Shown piece by piece: positions 16,274 through 25,300 of a stretch of DNA of 64,000 nucleotides. Positions within the stretch are counted from its first letter, which is position 1, and every line of letters begins with the position of its first letter. Source of the DNA: Streptomyces sp. ISL-11 (lineage in GTDB: Bacteria > Actinomycetota > Actinomycetes > Streptomycetales > Streptomycetaceae); NCBI RefSeq assembly GCF_018614525.1, contig NZ_JAGGOL010000047.1, positions 25,286-89,285 of the forward strand, in the 5' to 3' direction. Below the pieces are notes generated by a model that worked only from the letters and a program-made list of their open reading frames with translations, did not search any database and had not been told where the DNA came from. Made by a program: the position numbers and the translations under genes.

Positions 16274-17332
16274 ATGATCGTCGACTGCGCTCACTACCGC
16301 GACGGGCGTCGGCAGCACGAAGGTGCGATGCCGTTGGAGCAGGCCGCCGCGCGCTGTACGCAGGGCGGCTTCGTCTGGCTGGGTATGTTCGAACCGGGGC
16401 CCGATGAGCTTGCCCGGGTGCGCGAGTGCTTCGGGCTGCATGAGCTCGCCGTCGAGGACGCCCGGGCCTTTCACCTGCGGCCGAAGGCCGAGCAATACGA
16501 GGACGGCACCGAGCTGATCATCCTGCGCACCGCGCGCTACGACGACGAGCGCGAGGAGATCGACACCGGTGAGATCAGCATCTTCCTCGCCGAACACTTC
16601 GTGATCACCGTTCGCCAGGGCATCGCCAGCGAGCTGCGCGGTGCGCGCAGCCGGCTCGAACGCCGCCACGAACTGCTGCGCACCGGGAGCGCCTCGACGC
16701 TGTGGGCCATCCTCGACCAGGTCGTCGACAGCTACGCGCCGGTCGTCGCGGAACTCGAACACGACATCGAGCAGATCGAGGCCATGGTGTTCTCCGGGGC
16801 GGTCGCCCCGACCGAACGGATCTACTCCCTGCGCCGTGAGGCCACCGACTTCTACCGTGCCGTGCACCCACTCCTCGCCGTGCTCGGCCGACGGCTGCAG
16901 CCCGGCAAGTCACAGGCCGAACTCCTGCCCTACTTCCGCGATGTGCACGACCATCTGCTGCTGGTCAACGAGGAGGTCGCCGCCCAACGTGACCTGTTGG
17001 CCACCGTCCTCGAAGCGAACATCGCGGTGATCTCCGTCGAGCAAAACAAGATCAATCTTCGGCAGAGCGCCACGATGGAACGGCTCACGGTCCTCGCGAC
17101 CGTGTTTCTTCCGCTGTCCTTCGTCGTCGGCTTCTTCGGGCAGAACTTCGACTGGCTGGTCAGGCACATCAGCGGCTTCACGGCGTTCCTCGCCCTCAGC
17201 GTCGTCGGACTGCTGCTGCCGTGCCTGCTGCTGTACGTCTGGCTGCGCCGGCGACGTCGCCTCCCCACACCGCCCGTGCCCGAGATGGGCAACGCCGCCC
17301 CGACGCACGCCCGGGCAGCCTCCGAGGAGTGA
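16274..17332 (+). CDS. corA: CorA-family divalent cation transporter with GQN signature
   Basis: A 352-residue CorA/MIT-type channel. It has a large soluble N-terminal domain, the long stalk helix (LLLVNEEVAAQRDLLATVLE, EQNKINLRQSATMERLTVLA) and two C-terminal membrane helices. The selectivity loop reads FGQNFDWL where classic CorA has GMN, a variant known in other CorA-like proteins. Mg2+ transport is therefore likely but another divalent metal is possible. ATG 16274 has GAGGAGGAAG directly upstream; the longer frame reaches back to 15950 without homology. It converges with oleB1. Confidence 0.88.
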   Translation: MIVDCAHYRDGRRQHEGAMPLEQAAARCTQGGFVWLGMFEPGPDELARVRECFGLHELAVEDARAFHLRPKAEQYEDGTELIILRTARYDDEREEIDTGEISIFLAEHFVITVRQGIASELRGARSRLERRHELLRTGSASTLWAILDQVVDSYAPVVAELEHDIEQIEAMVFSGAVAPTERIYSLRREATDFYRAVHPLLAVLGRRLQPGKSQAELLPYFRDVHDHLLLVNEEVAAQRDLLATVLEANIAVISVEQNKINLRQSATMERLTVLATVFLPLSFVVGFFGQNFDWLVRHISGFTAFLALSVVGLLLPCLLLYVWLRRRRRLPTPPVPEMGNAAPTHARAASEE

Positions 17333-17385
17333 GGACGGCGCCGACGAGCACGCTCCACCGTGGACGACGACCGGCGGCGGCGTTG

Positions 17386-18327
17386 TCACCCCCTCTGCCC
17401 ACGGTCCGTCACGGCGAGGAAATCCCGTATGTCCTCGACAAGTTGCCACGCCATGTCCTCAAGGACGTAGTGCCCGGCATACGGATAGAGGTGGAGTGAC
17501 GCCCGGGGCAGGCGGCGTGTCCATTCGGCGAGGACGAGATCGTCGTAGAGGGGGTCGCGCATGCCCCAGCCGATGAAGACGGGCAGTTGGGTGAAGGTGA
17601 CGAGGGCCTCGCCGAGCCGCTGGGCGTGGGGCCATCCGGCATCGGCCGGGCCGAGGGGGATGTCCTGTGCCCAGCGCACGAGCGCGGGCCGGTCCCGCTG
17701 CCGCCGGTAGGGGGCCAGGTAGGCGTCGCGGACGGCCTGTGGCAGCGGGCGGCGCGGGCCCTGCCGCAGGGCCATGTGCGCCACGGCGTTCGAGGCGTGC
17801 GCGAACCGGCCCACCCCCCGCCGCCTCAGGGCGTGGGTTCCCCACGGAAGCCGGTATCCGGGGGGCATGGGGAACGCGGCGGTGTTGAGCACGACGAGGC
17901 GGTCGACGACGCCGGGGTGGAGGTGTGACCACCACATGCCGACGGGCCCGCCCCAGTCGTGCACGACCAGCGTCCAGCCGCGCGTCGGTGCGCCCCGTTC
18001 GGCGATGAGGTGGTCCACGAGGCGCCCCAGATCCCGGGCGCGGATCTCGGCGAGGAGTTGTCCGTCCCTGTCGCGCGCCCGGTCGGACAGCCCCATTCCC
18101 CTCAGGTCGGGGGCGATGCAGCGGTAGCGTCCCCGCAGCCCGAGGACGAGGTGGCGCCACATGTAGCTCCATGTGGGGTTGCCGTGGACCATGAGGACGG
18201 GTGCGCCCCGGCCCTCGTCCAGGTAGTGCTGGTGCCATGCGCCATGGCCGAACCAGTGCCCTTGGAAGGGGTAGTCCGGCAGGCGGCGTGCCTGCTCGGC
18301 GGAGAGGGGCGGTCCGTGATGGGTCAT
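17386..18327 (-). CDS. oleB: OleB-like alpha/beta hydrolase (beta-lactone decarboxylase), copy 1
   Basis: A 313-residue alpha/beta hydrolase of the haloalkane-dehalogenase subfamily to which OleB belongs. It has oxyanion motif HGNPTWSY at 49-56, Asp nucleophile in HDWGG (Asp124), acid Asp258 in WGMRDP and base His286 in AGHYVLED. OleB removes CO2 from the beta-lactone made by OleC to leave a cis-alkene. Its ATG overlaps the oleD stop (ATGA), so oleB2-oleD-oleB1 form a tight operon. The choice of OleB over dehalogenase rests on the ole context. It has a diverged paralogue at 19301. Confidence 0.85.
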   Translation of the reverse strand: MTHHGPPLSAEQARRLPDYPFQGHWFGHGAWHQHYLDEGRGAPVLMVHGNPTWSYMWRHLVLGLRGRYRCIAPDLRGMGLSDRARDRDGQLLAEIRARDLGRLVDHLIAERGAPTRGWTLVVHDWGGPVGMWWSHLHPGVVDRLVVLNTAAFPMPPGYRLPWGTHALRRRGVGRFAHASNAVAHMALRQGPRRPLPQAVRDAYLAPYRRQRDRPALVRWAQDIPLGPADAGWPHAQRLGEALVTFTQLPVFIGWGMRDPLYDDLVLAEWTRRLPRASLHLYPYAGHYVLEDMAWQLVEDIRDFLAVTDRGQRG

Positions 18328-19304
18328 GACGTCTGTCGCAGACGTCGAAGTCCTTCACGGGTGCTGACCAGAGGCGTGTAACCCAGACGGGTGCGGGCGG
18401 CGGAGATGTCGAACCAGTTCGCGTACACCGCTCCCGCCACCGTGCAGCGGTCGAGCGGGGGTTCTCCGGGGAGGCGCAGCAGGCGCCATCCGCCCTCGCA
18501 CAGCATGCCGGCCGTACGGGCGAGGGAGTCGGGGACGCTCTGCAGGCGCGGGCTGCGGCCCAGGGCACGGAAGAAGGCGGTCAGTGTCCGGGCGAAGGTG
18601 CAGGGCCTGCCCTGGGAGATGAAGTACGGGCGGCCCGCGGCCGGCGTACCGGGGCGGACGCGATCGAGGGCCAGGAGGTGGGCGTGGGCGGCGTTGTCCA
18701 CGTAGACGGTGTCGACGCGCTTGCGGCCGCCGCCGGGCAGCGGGAGGACGCCGAAGCGGGCGGCGCGCAGGAGCCGGGGCGCGAAGTGCGGATCACCGGG
18801 GCCCCAGATGCAGTGGGGGCGCAGGGCGGCTGTGGCCAGGTTGGGCCCGTTGGCTGCCAGGACCAGGCGTTCGGCGGTGGCCTTGGAGCCCGGGTAGGGG
18901 CCCAGGGGCCTACGGGCGTAGGGCAGGGCTTCGTCGCCGCCGTCGATGTCGGTGTTGTCGAAGACCACGCTGGGGCTGGAGGTGTAGATGAGTGTGCCGA
19001 TGCGGTGGTGCAGGCAGGCGTCCACGACATGGCGGGTGCCGGTGACATTGGTCGCGAAGAAGGAGGCGGGGTCGCCCGCGAGGCCCACGCGGGCGGCGGT
19101 GTGCAGGACCGCGTCGCAGCCGGCGGCCGCGTGACGGACGGTGCCGGAGTCGCGGATGTCGCCCAGGCGCTGGTCGGTGCCGAGTGTCGCGAGAGGCCGG
19201 CTGAAGCGACGGTGCAGTGACCTGACCTCGTGCCCGGCGGCGGTCAGCTGTTGACACAGTGCGTGACCGAGGAAGCCGCTGCCTCCGGTGACCAGGACCC
19301 TCAT
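18324..19304 (-). CDS. oleD: OleD-like NAD(P)H-dependent beta-keto acid reductase
   Basis: A 326-residue extended short-chain dehydrogenase/epimerase. The Rossmann motif VLVTGGSGFLGHALC is at residues 3-17. The catalytic Ser lies near YTSSPSVVF and the Tyr/Lys pair is in YPGSKATAE. The 3-beta-hydroxysteroid-dehydrogenase-like pattern (VYVDNAAHAHLLAL, RPYFISQGRP) fits OleD and LstD. In the ole pathway it reduces the OleA product, a 2-alkyl-3-keto acid, to the 3-hydroxy acid. It overlaps both neighbouring oleB genes by 4 nt, so translation is probably coupled. Confidence 0.88.
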   Translation of the reverse strand: MRVLVTGGSGFLGHALCQQLTAAGHEVRSLHRRFSRPLATLGTDQRLGDIRDSGTVRHAAAGCDAVLHTAARVGLAGDPASFFATNVTGTRHVVDACLHHRIGTLIYTSSPSVVFDNTDIDGGDEALPYARRPLGPYPGSKATAERLVLAANGPNLATAALRPHCIWGPGDPHFAPRLLRAARFGVLPLPGGGRKRVDTVYVDNAAHAHLLALDRVRPGTPAAGRPYFISQGRPCTFARTLTAFFRALGRSPRLQSVPDSLARTAGMLCEGGWRLLRLPGEPPLDRCTVAGAVYANWFDISAARTRLGYTPLVSTREGLRRLRQTS

Positions 19305-20296
19305 CGGCGCTCTCCGCGGCCGTCCTGGGGTCGTACGGGCGCGGGGGCGTCGAGGACGTTCGCGCGCCGTCCGGCGGTGTCGAGGAAGTGCCGGATCTCC
19401 GGGACGAGTTCGGCGCGCGCGTCCTCCAGCACGTAGTGGCCCGCCTCCGGGTAGCGGAGCACCCGGGCGTGCGGGAAGCGCCGTTGCCACTCGTCGGCCA
19501 GTGGCGGTCGCAGGACCGGGTCGCGCATGCCCCAGCCGACCAGCAGTGGTATCTGTCGCAGGGCGGGCAGCATCTGTTCCACGACGGCCAGCAGCGACCA
19601 GCCCGGATCGGCGCGGGTGAGGGGGACGTCCTGGATGAAACGGGAGAGGGCGGCGCGGTGCCGGCGACGGCGGTAGGGCGCGGTGAAGGCGCGGCGGACC
19701 TCGGCGGGCATCGGTGTGGTCACGCCCAGCCGCGCTGCCCCGTACGCCCAGCCCGGCGTGCTGTGGGCCGCCAGGGCGCTGACGGGGCGCAGCCGCAGCA
19801 GGCGGAACCACCGAGGAGGAAGGCCGTGCTCGGGAAAGCGGAACACGGTGGTGTTCAGCACGACGACCCGGTCCACCCGCTCCGCGTTCAGGCAGGCCCA
19901 GGCCAGCGCGATGGGTCCGCCCCAGTCGTGGGCCGCCACCGTCCAGCCGCGGTCCGGTGCCCCGTGCTCGTCGACCAGGTGACGGACCAGGTCGTCGAGC
20001 GCGGCGATCTGGTAACCCGCCAGGAGCGCGGGCAGCGGCGCGGCCAGGCGCTCGGACAGGCCCATGCCCAGCAGGTCCGGTACGACGCACCGGTAGGCGT
20101 CGCGCAGCCCTGTCACCAGATGGCGCCAGGCGTAACTCCAGGCGGGGTTGCCGTGCACCATCAGCACCGGGGGGCCGGTGCCCTCGTCCAGATAGTGCTG
20201 CCGGCCATCGGCGTGCTCGAACCACCGTGAGGTGAACGGGTAGTCCGGCAGGCCGGAGCCTTCGGTCGCTGCGCACACGGAACGGCCCTTCGTCAT
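19301..20296 (-). CDS. oleB: OleB-like alpha/beta hydrolase, copy 2
   Basis: A 331-residue paralogue of the hydrolase at 17386, with the same catalytic set (HGNPAWSY, Asp124 in HDWGG, WGMRDP, AGHYVLED) and the same LPDYPF start of the domain. The cap region (about 160-230) differs, so it may act on another lactone or chain length. ATG 20296 is chosen because GAAGGG lies 6 nt upstream and the lead-in length then matches copy 1; ATG 20323 is possible. It is the first gene of the oleB2-oleD-oleB1 operon and divergent from oleC. Confidence 0.82.
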   Translation of the reverse strand: MTKGRSVCAATEGSGLPDYPFTSRWFEHADGRQHYLDEGTGPPVLMVHGNPAWSYAWRHLVTGLRDAYRCVVPDLLGMGLSERLAAPLPALLAGYQIAALDDLVRHLVDEHGAPDRGWTVAAHDWGGPIALAWACLNAERVDRVVVLNTTVFRFPEHGLPPRWFRLLRLRPVSALAAHSTPGWAYGAARLGVTTPMPAEVRRAFTAPYRRRRHRAALSRFIQDVPLTRADPGWSLLAVVEQMLPALRQIPLLVGWGMRDPVLRPPLADEWQRRFPHARVLRYPEAGHYVLEDARAELVPEIRHFLDTAGRRANVLDAPAPVRPQDGRGERR

Positions 20297-20624
20297 ACGG
20301 CCCTTCGGTGGTCGTCCCTTCATAGGGTGCCGTCAACTGCGAGGATCTGGCGAAGAGTTCATGCCCCGGAGTGGACCGTTCCGCGCCAGGGCGTGCCTGA
20401 TTCACTCGTGTAGGTGATGCCCGAGGACGGCGCCACCCGCATGCTGGTAAGGCAGGACCGTCCTGGCCGTGACCCGCCGGCCCGCCCCCCCCGAGCCGGA
20501 CCGGGACCGTGCGGCATTCCCGGGCAGCCGCCCCCTGCCCGTCCATCGCTGGGGCCGGGCGCGGTGCCGGTGTGGTGCCCGCCCGCTCACCACCGTCGAC
20601 CACACCGCACCGGAGGTGTCCGCC
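20297..20624. other. Divergent promoter region between oleB2 and oleC
   Basis: This stretch has no gene of its own. The oleC frame is open back to 20469, but that part lacks OleC homology. Promoters for the oleB2-oleD-oleB1 operon and for oleC should lie here. Repeated GAAGGGCCGT units occur at 20274-20310. I see no clear operator palindrome. Confidence 0.4.
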
Positions 20625-22238
20625 GTGGCCCCGCTGGCCCGTACCGTCCTGTCCGCCCTGCGGGACGCGCCCGAGGGCGTGTGCCTGTACTACCCGAAGG
20701 GCCGGCGGGGTTTCACGGCGCTCAGCAACGCCGACGCCGCCGCGAGGAGCCTGTCGACCGCCGCGGCCCTGGCCCGTGCCGGGATCCGGCCCGGGCACCG
20801 CGTGGCCGTACTGACCCGCGACCCGGTGGAGCTGGGGACCTGCGTGCTGACCCTCACCGGCATGGGCGCCGTCCCCGTCCTCGTCGACGGCTCCCTGCCA
20901 CTGCCCATGATGCGGCGGTGCCTGGCGGCCGCGGCGCCGGACGCCCTGCTGGCCGAGCCGCTCGCCCACGTCGCGGCCCGCCTCCTGGGCTGGGGCGGGG
21001 GCACCGTCCGCCACCGCGTGGTGGCCGGTCCGCCGGCCTGGCCCGGCCGGACCCTGGACCGGCTGCGCCGCGCCGTGCCTCCCTGGCAGGTCATGACCGA
21101 CTCCCGCGACGACGCCCCGGCGATGGTCGTCTTCACCTCCGGTGCGACGGGGCCACCCAGGGGAGTTCTCTACCGGCACGGCACCGTACGGGCGCAGGTC
21201 CAGGCGCTCCCGCGGAGCCTGGACCTGGCCGGGCGGACGGTGGTCGCCGCGTTCGTACCGGCCGCGGTCCTGGGACCGCTGCTCGGTGCCACCACGGTGA
21301 TCCCCCGCCTCGACCTGACCCGGCCCACCCGCGTCCGCGCCCGCGCCCTGGCGGATGCCGTGAACCGCACGGGCGCCGACACGCTGCTCGGTTCGCCCGC
21401 GCTCCTGGACCGCCTGGCCCGGCACTGCGTCCGCACGCTCACACCCCTGCCCACCCTGCGGGATGTCTTCTCCTTCGGCGCCTCCTTGCCCTACGCGGTC
21501 CTCGACCGGCTGCGGGTGTGCCTGACCGCCGCCGCGACCGTCCACAGCGTCTACGGAGCCACCGAGGCCCTGCCGGTCAGCACGATCGACCACCGGGAGC
21601 TGCTCCCGCTGCGCTCCGCCACCGCCCGGGGGCACGGGGTGTGCCTGGGCCGGCCCGTACCGGGTGTCACCGTCCGCGTCCTGCCGCTGGATCCGCTGTC
21701 CCCGGAGCGGGACACCGAAGGGCTGCCGTGCGGTGTGGCCGGTGAACTCGCCGTCGCGGGTGCGAACGTCAGCCCGGCCTACCTGGATCCGGCGGACACC
21801 CGGGCGGCGAAGGCGTACGGGGCGTACGGCGGCGTCGTCCACCGCATGGGCGACGTCGGCTCGCTGGACGCACAGGGCCGCGTCTGGTTCTACGGCCGCC
21901 TCGCGCACCGGCTGCGCACCGCGGAAGGAGACGTGTTCACCGAGCGGGTCGAACCGGCCCTCGACGCCCTGCCCGGCGTGCGCCGCACCGCGCTGGTCGG
22001 CGTCGGCGCGGCCACCGCGCAGCGCCCGGTGGTGATCGTCGAGCCGGAGCCGGGGGCACCGCGCGCGGCTCGCGCGATGGTGCGCCGCGCGATCCAGGAG
22101 GCGCTGGAAGGTCTGGAGCGGCCGGTGACCGGTGCGGTGCCGGTGCTGTTCCATCGGTCACTGCCGGTGGACCACCGGCACGGCGCCAAGATCGACCGTG
22201 CGCGGCTGGCCCGGTGGGCCGCCGCCCGGCTCACGTGA
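20625..22238 (+). CDS. oleC: OleC-like beta-lactone synthetase (AMP-forming)
   Basis: A 537-residue ANL-superfamily enzyme. Motifs are the phosphate loop TSGATGPPRG (171-180), YGATE (310-314), the OleC-type HRMGDVGSLDAQGRVWFYGR stretch from residue 406 and the C-terminal Lys522 in HGAKIDR. OleC adenylates a beta-hydroxy acid and closes it to a beta-lactone. GTG 20625 is preferred because GGAGG lies 9 nt upstream and the protein then begins where OleC homology begins; GTG 20616 and GTG 20469 are in frame too. It converges on the first PKS gene with a 66-nt gap. A 23-nt copy of codons 313-320 occurs at 33888. Confidence 0.87.
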   Translation: MAPLARTVLSALRDAPEGVCLYYPKGRRGFTALSNADAAARSLSTAAALARAGIRPGHRVAVLTRDPVELGTCVLTLTGMGAVPVLVDGSLPLPMMRRCLAAAAPDALLAEPLAHVAARLLGWGGGTVRHRVVAGPPAWPGRTLDRLRRAVPPWQVMTDSRDDAPAMVVFTSGATGPPRGVLYRHGTVRAQVQALPRSLDLAGRTVVAAFVPAAVLGPLLGATTVIPRLDLTRPTRVRARALADAVNRTGADTLLGSPALLDRLARHCVRTLTPLPTLRDVFSFGASLPYAVLDRLRVCLTAAATVHSVYGATEALPVSTIDHRELLPLRSATARGHGVCLGRPVPGVTVRVLPLDPLSPERDTEGLPCGVAGELAVAGANVSPAYLDPADTRAAKAYGAYGGVVHRMGDVGSLDAQGRVWFYGRLAHRLRTAEGDVFTERVEPALDALPGVRRTALVGVGAATAQRPVVIVEPEPGAPRAARAMVRRAIQEALEGLERPVTGAVPVLFHRSLPVDHRHGAKIDRARLARWAAARLT

Positions 22239-22304
22239 CGAGGCCGTCGGCTGTTCGGCCCGTGGCTATGGACCCTGGCACCCATCCCAACCCATGAGCC
22301 CCCC

Positions 22305-25300
22305 TCACGGCACCGGCGGCGCGATGGCATCCCGCCGTTGGTCGGACGCGTGGATGCCCAGGCGATCGTGGATCAGGCGGGCGAAGTGGGTCAGGGTCCG
22401 TCCGCTGGCCATGAGTTCGCTGGGCGGGATGTGGACGTCGAAGAACTCGCGGGCCTTGAGGATGAATTCGGCACCCATGAGGGAGTCCAGGCCGAGGTCG
22501 TCCAGGCGACGGTCCGGGTCCAGTTCGGACGGGTCGGTGTGCAGGACGGTGGCGAGGTGGCGGGCCAGCATGTCGGTGATGGCGCGCACGGCGTCCTCGG
22601 GAGTCATCGCGGCCAGGGCGCGCAGCAGCTCCTCGCGGGTCTCGTCCGTGTCCGCGGCACCGCTGGGGACGAGGTTGGCGAAGCGGGGGGTGGCGAGGGA
22701 GGGCAGGAGGCGGCGGGCGCGGGCCCAGCGGTAGCGGCCGACGCCGGCGACGTCGGTGTCCGCGGTGAGGAGGTGGTCCGCGGCGGTGAACGCGTCGGTG
22801 GGGGAGACGGGATCGAAGCCGAGGCCGGTCATGGTGGCCGCGAGGTTGTTGCGGGCGACGTATCCGGTGTCGGCGATGGGGCCCCAGGCGATCGCCGTGG
22901 CGGTGCGCCCGGCGTGGCGGCGGGCACGCGCGAGAGCCTCCAGATAGGCGTTTCCGGCGACGTACGGTGCCTGTGCGAGGTTGCCGGTGGCCGCGGTGAC
23001 CGATGAGTACAGCAGGAAGAGGTCGAGGTCGCGGTCGGCGGTGAGCCGGTCGAGGACGTCCGCGCCGGCGGCTTTGGGGGCGAGGACGGCGGCGAAGCGG
23101 TCGTCGGTGAGGTCGGCCAGCGGGGCATCGTCGAGGTGCATGGCGCAGTGGACCACGCCGCGCAGGGGATGCCCGGTGGCATCCACGGCGGCGATCACCC
23201 GGCGTACGGCCGCCTCGTCGGTGACGTCGGCGGCGTACGGGGTGGCCCGTACCCCGCGCCGGGCGAGCCGGTCGAGGACGTCGGCCGCCTCCGGCGCGTC
23301 GGCTCCCCGGCGGCCGAGCAGGGCCAGGTGCCGGGCTCCCCGGTCGGCCAGCCAGTCGGCGGTGGCGGCGCCGAAGCCGCCGAGCCCGCCGGTGACCAGG
23401 TACGTCCCCGCCGGGTTCAACGCCGGTACGGAAAGGGCGGGTTCGGTGGGAACGGGCTCGTCCAGCGGGTCGAAGGCGATCACGACCTTGCCGGTGTGGC
23501 GGGAGTGCTGGAGCAGCCTGAACGCCTCGTCGACGCGGGCGGCCGGGTAGACGGAGTGCGGGAGCGGACGGTACTCGCCGGAGGCCATCCGCGTGAGGGT
23601 GTCGAACATCAGACGAGGGCCGCGTACGGGGTCGAACACGAGGCTGTCGAGATTGAAGCCGAGAAAGGTGATGCTGCGGTGGAAGGGGCGCAACAGGAGC
23701 GGGTTGTTGAAGAAGATGTCGCGCTTGCCGAGCTCGATGAAGCGGCCCATGGGGCGCAGCAGGTCGAGGCTCTGGGCGATGGCCTCGCCGCTGAGGGAAT
23801 TGACGACGATGTCGACGCCCTTCCCGCCGGTCAGTTCGCGTACCCGGGGTGCGAAGTCGAGGGTGCGGGAGTCCAGGGCGTGCTCGACGCCGAGGGTGCG
23901 CAGCAGATCGCGTTTGGTCTCGGTGCCCGCTGTGGCGATGACGCGCAGGCCCAGGGACCGGGCGCACTGGATGACGGCCAGGCCGACGGCTCCGGCTCCG
24001 CCGTGCACCAGCACCGTCTCGCCGGGGAGCGGCCGGGCCTCGTCGACGAGGGTGTGGTGGACGGTGAAGAAGACCACCGGGAAGGTCGCCGCCTCGGCGA
24101 AGCTCATGCCGTCGAGGATGGGCGAGGCGGCCGCGGCGGGCATGACGGAGTGGGAGGCGAGCGCCGCGGGCATCAGCCCGGCGACCCGGTCGCCCACCGC
24201 GTACGCGGTGACCCCGGCACCGACGGCCCTCACGATGCCCGCCCCGTCGGTGCCCAGTCCGCGGCTGAGCGCGGTGCCCTCGACGGCCTCGGGTGGCAGC
24301 AGCCCGTTGGCGCGCATCGGATCGCGGTAGTTCAGTGCGACGGCCCGCATTTCCACCAGGATCTCGCCGGGCCCCGGGTAAAGCGGTTCGATCCGGCGCC
24401 ACACGAGCCGGCGGGAGAACCCGGGGTTGCGTACTTCCAGGACGAACGGTGAACCGGAGGGGACGGCGGTGGGCTGATCGGCCGGGCGCTGGACCTGGCG
24501 GGGTACGAACCGGCCGCCCGGGGTGAGCACGATCTCGTCCTCGTCGGTGGGCGCCCGCAGTTCGTCGGCCAGGCGGCGGGCGTCGACGGCCGGGTCGCCG
24601 GTGCGGTCGAGGGAGATCCGGCGCATCCGCAGGCCGGGCTGTTCGTTGGCCAGGGTGCGGGCGGCGCCCCAGATCGCCGCGTCGGCGGGGTGGGCGGGGC
24701 GCTCCGGGGCGGGGAACAGGCCGCTGGGACGGGCGACCAGCCACACCTCGGGGTGGGTTCCGCCCTCCCGCCCGGCGCAGGCGGCGGCCAGGGCCCGCAG
24801 GACGGCGGCGCGGCGCGTCGTGCCGGCGACCGGCCCTCGCGGGTCGTCCGGGCTGTCCGGGTGCTCGCCCAGGAGCAGGACGACGCCGGTGGCGTCGGCG
24901 GGCAGCGCTGTGGCCCAGGCGGCGGAGTCGTCGGTGGCGGCGGTGATGCCGGCGCCGCCCAGCAGGCCGGACAGCGCCTGGGCGGTGGGTGTCTCGCCGG
25001 GCGTCTCGGGGGAGATGACCCAGGCGGCGCCCGGTGCCGGCGCGGGCGGGGCGGGTTCGGCGGCCGGGAGATGTCCGGCGGCGGCCAGGAGGACGGAGCG
25101 GTCGTCGGTGCCCGTCCGTACGGTGCCGGTGAAACCGCACTCCCTGAGGAGCGGCACCCACTGGTCCCGGGCCGGCAGCACCGTTTCCGGGCGCAGCGTA
25201 CGGTCGCGGCGCTGCCAGAACGCCTCGGTGCCGCCGCGGAGAAGGGCCGGCCGCCGCGCATCGTGCGACTCCGCGGCGAGCAGATGCCCGCCAGGGGCGA

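Noticed and set aside
17386..20296. The two hydrolases as true haloalkane dehalogenases
   Set aside because: They share the fold and Asp nucleophile, but the overlap with oleD and proximity of oleC and oleA make OleB function more likely. A phylogeny would be decisive.
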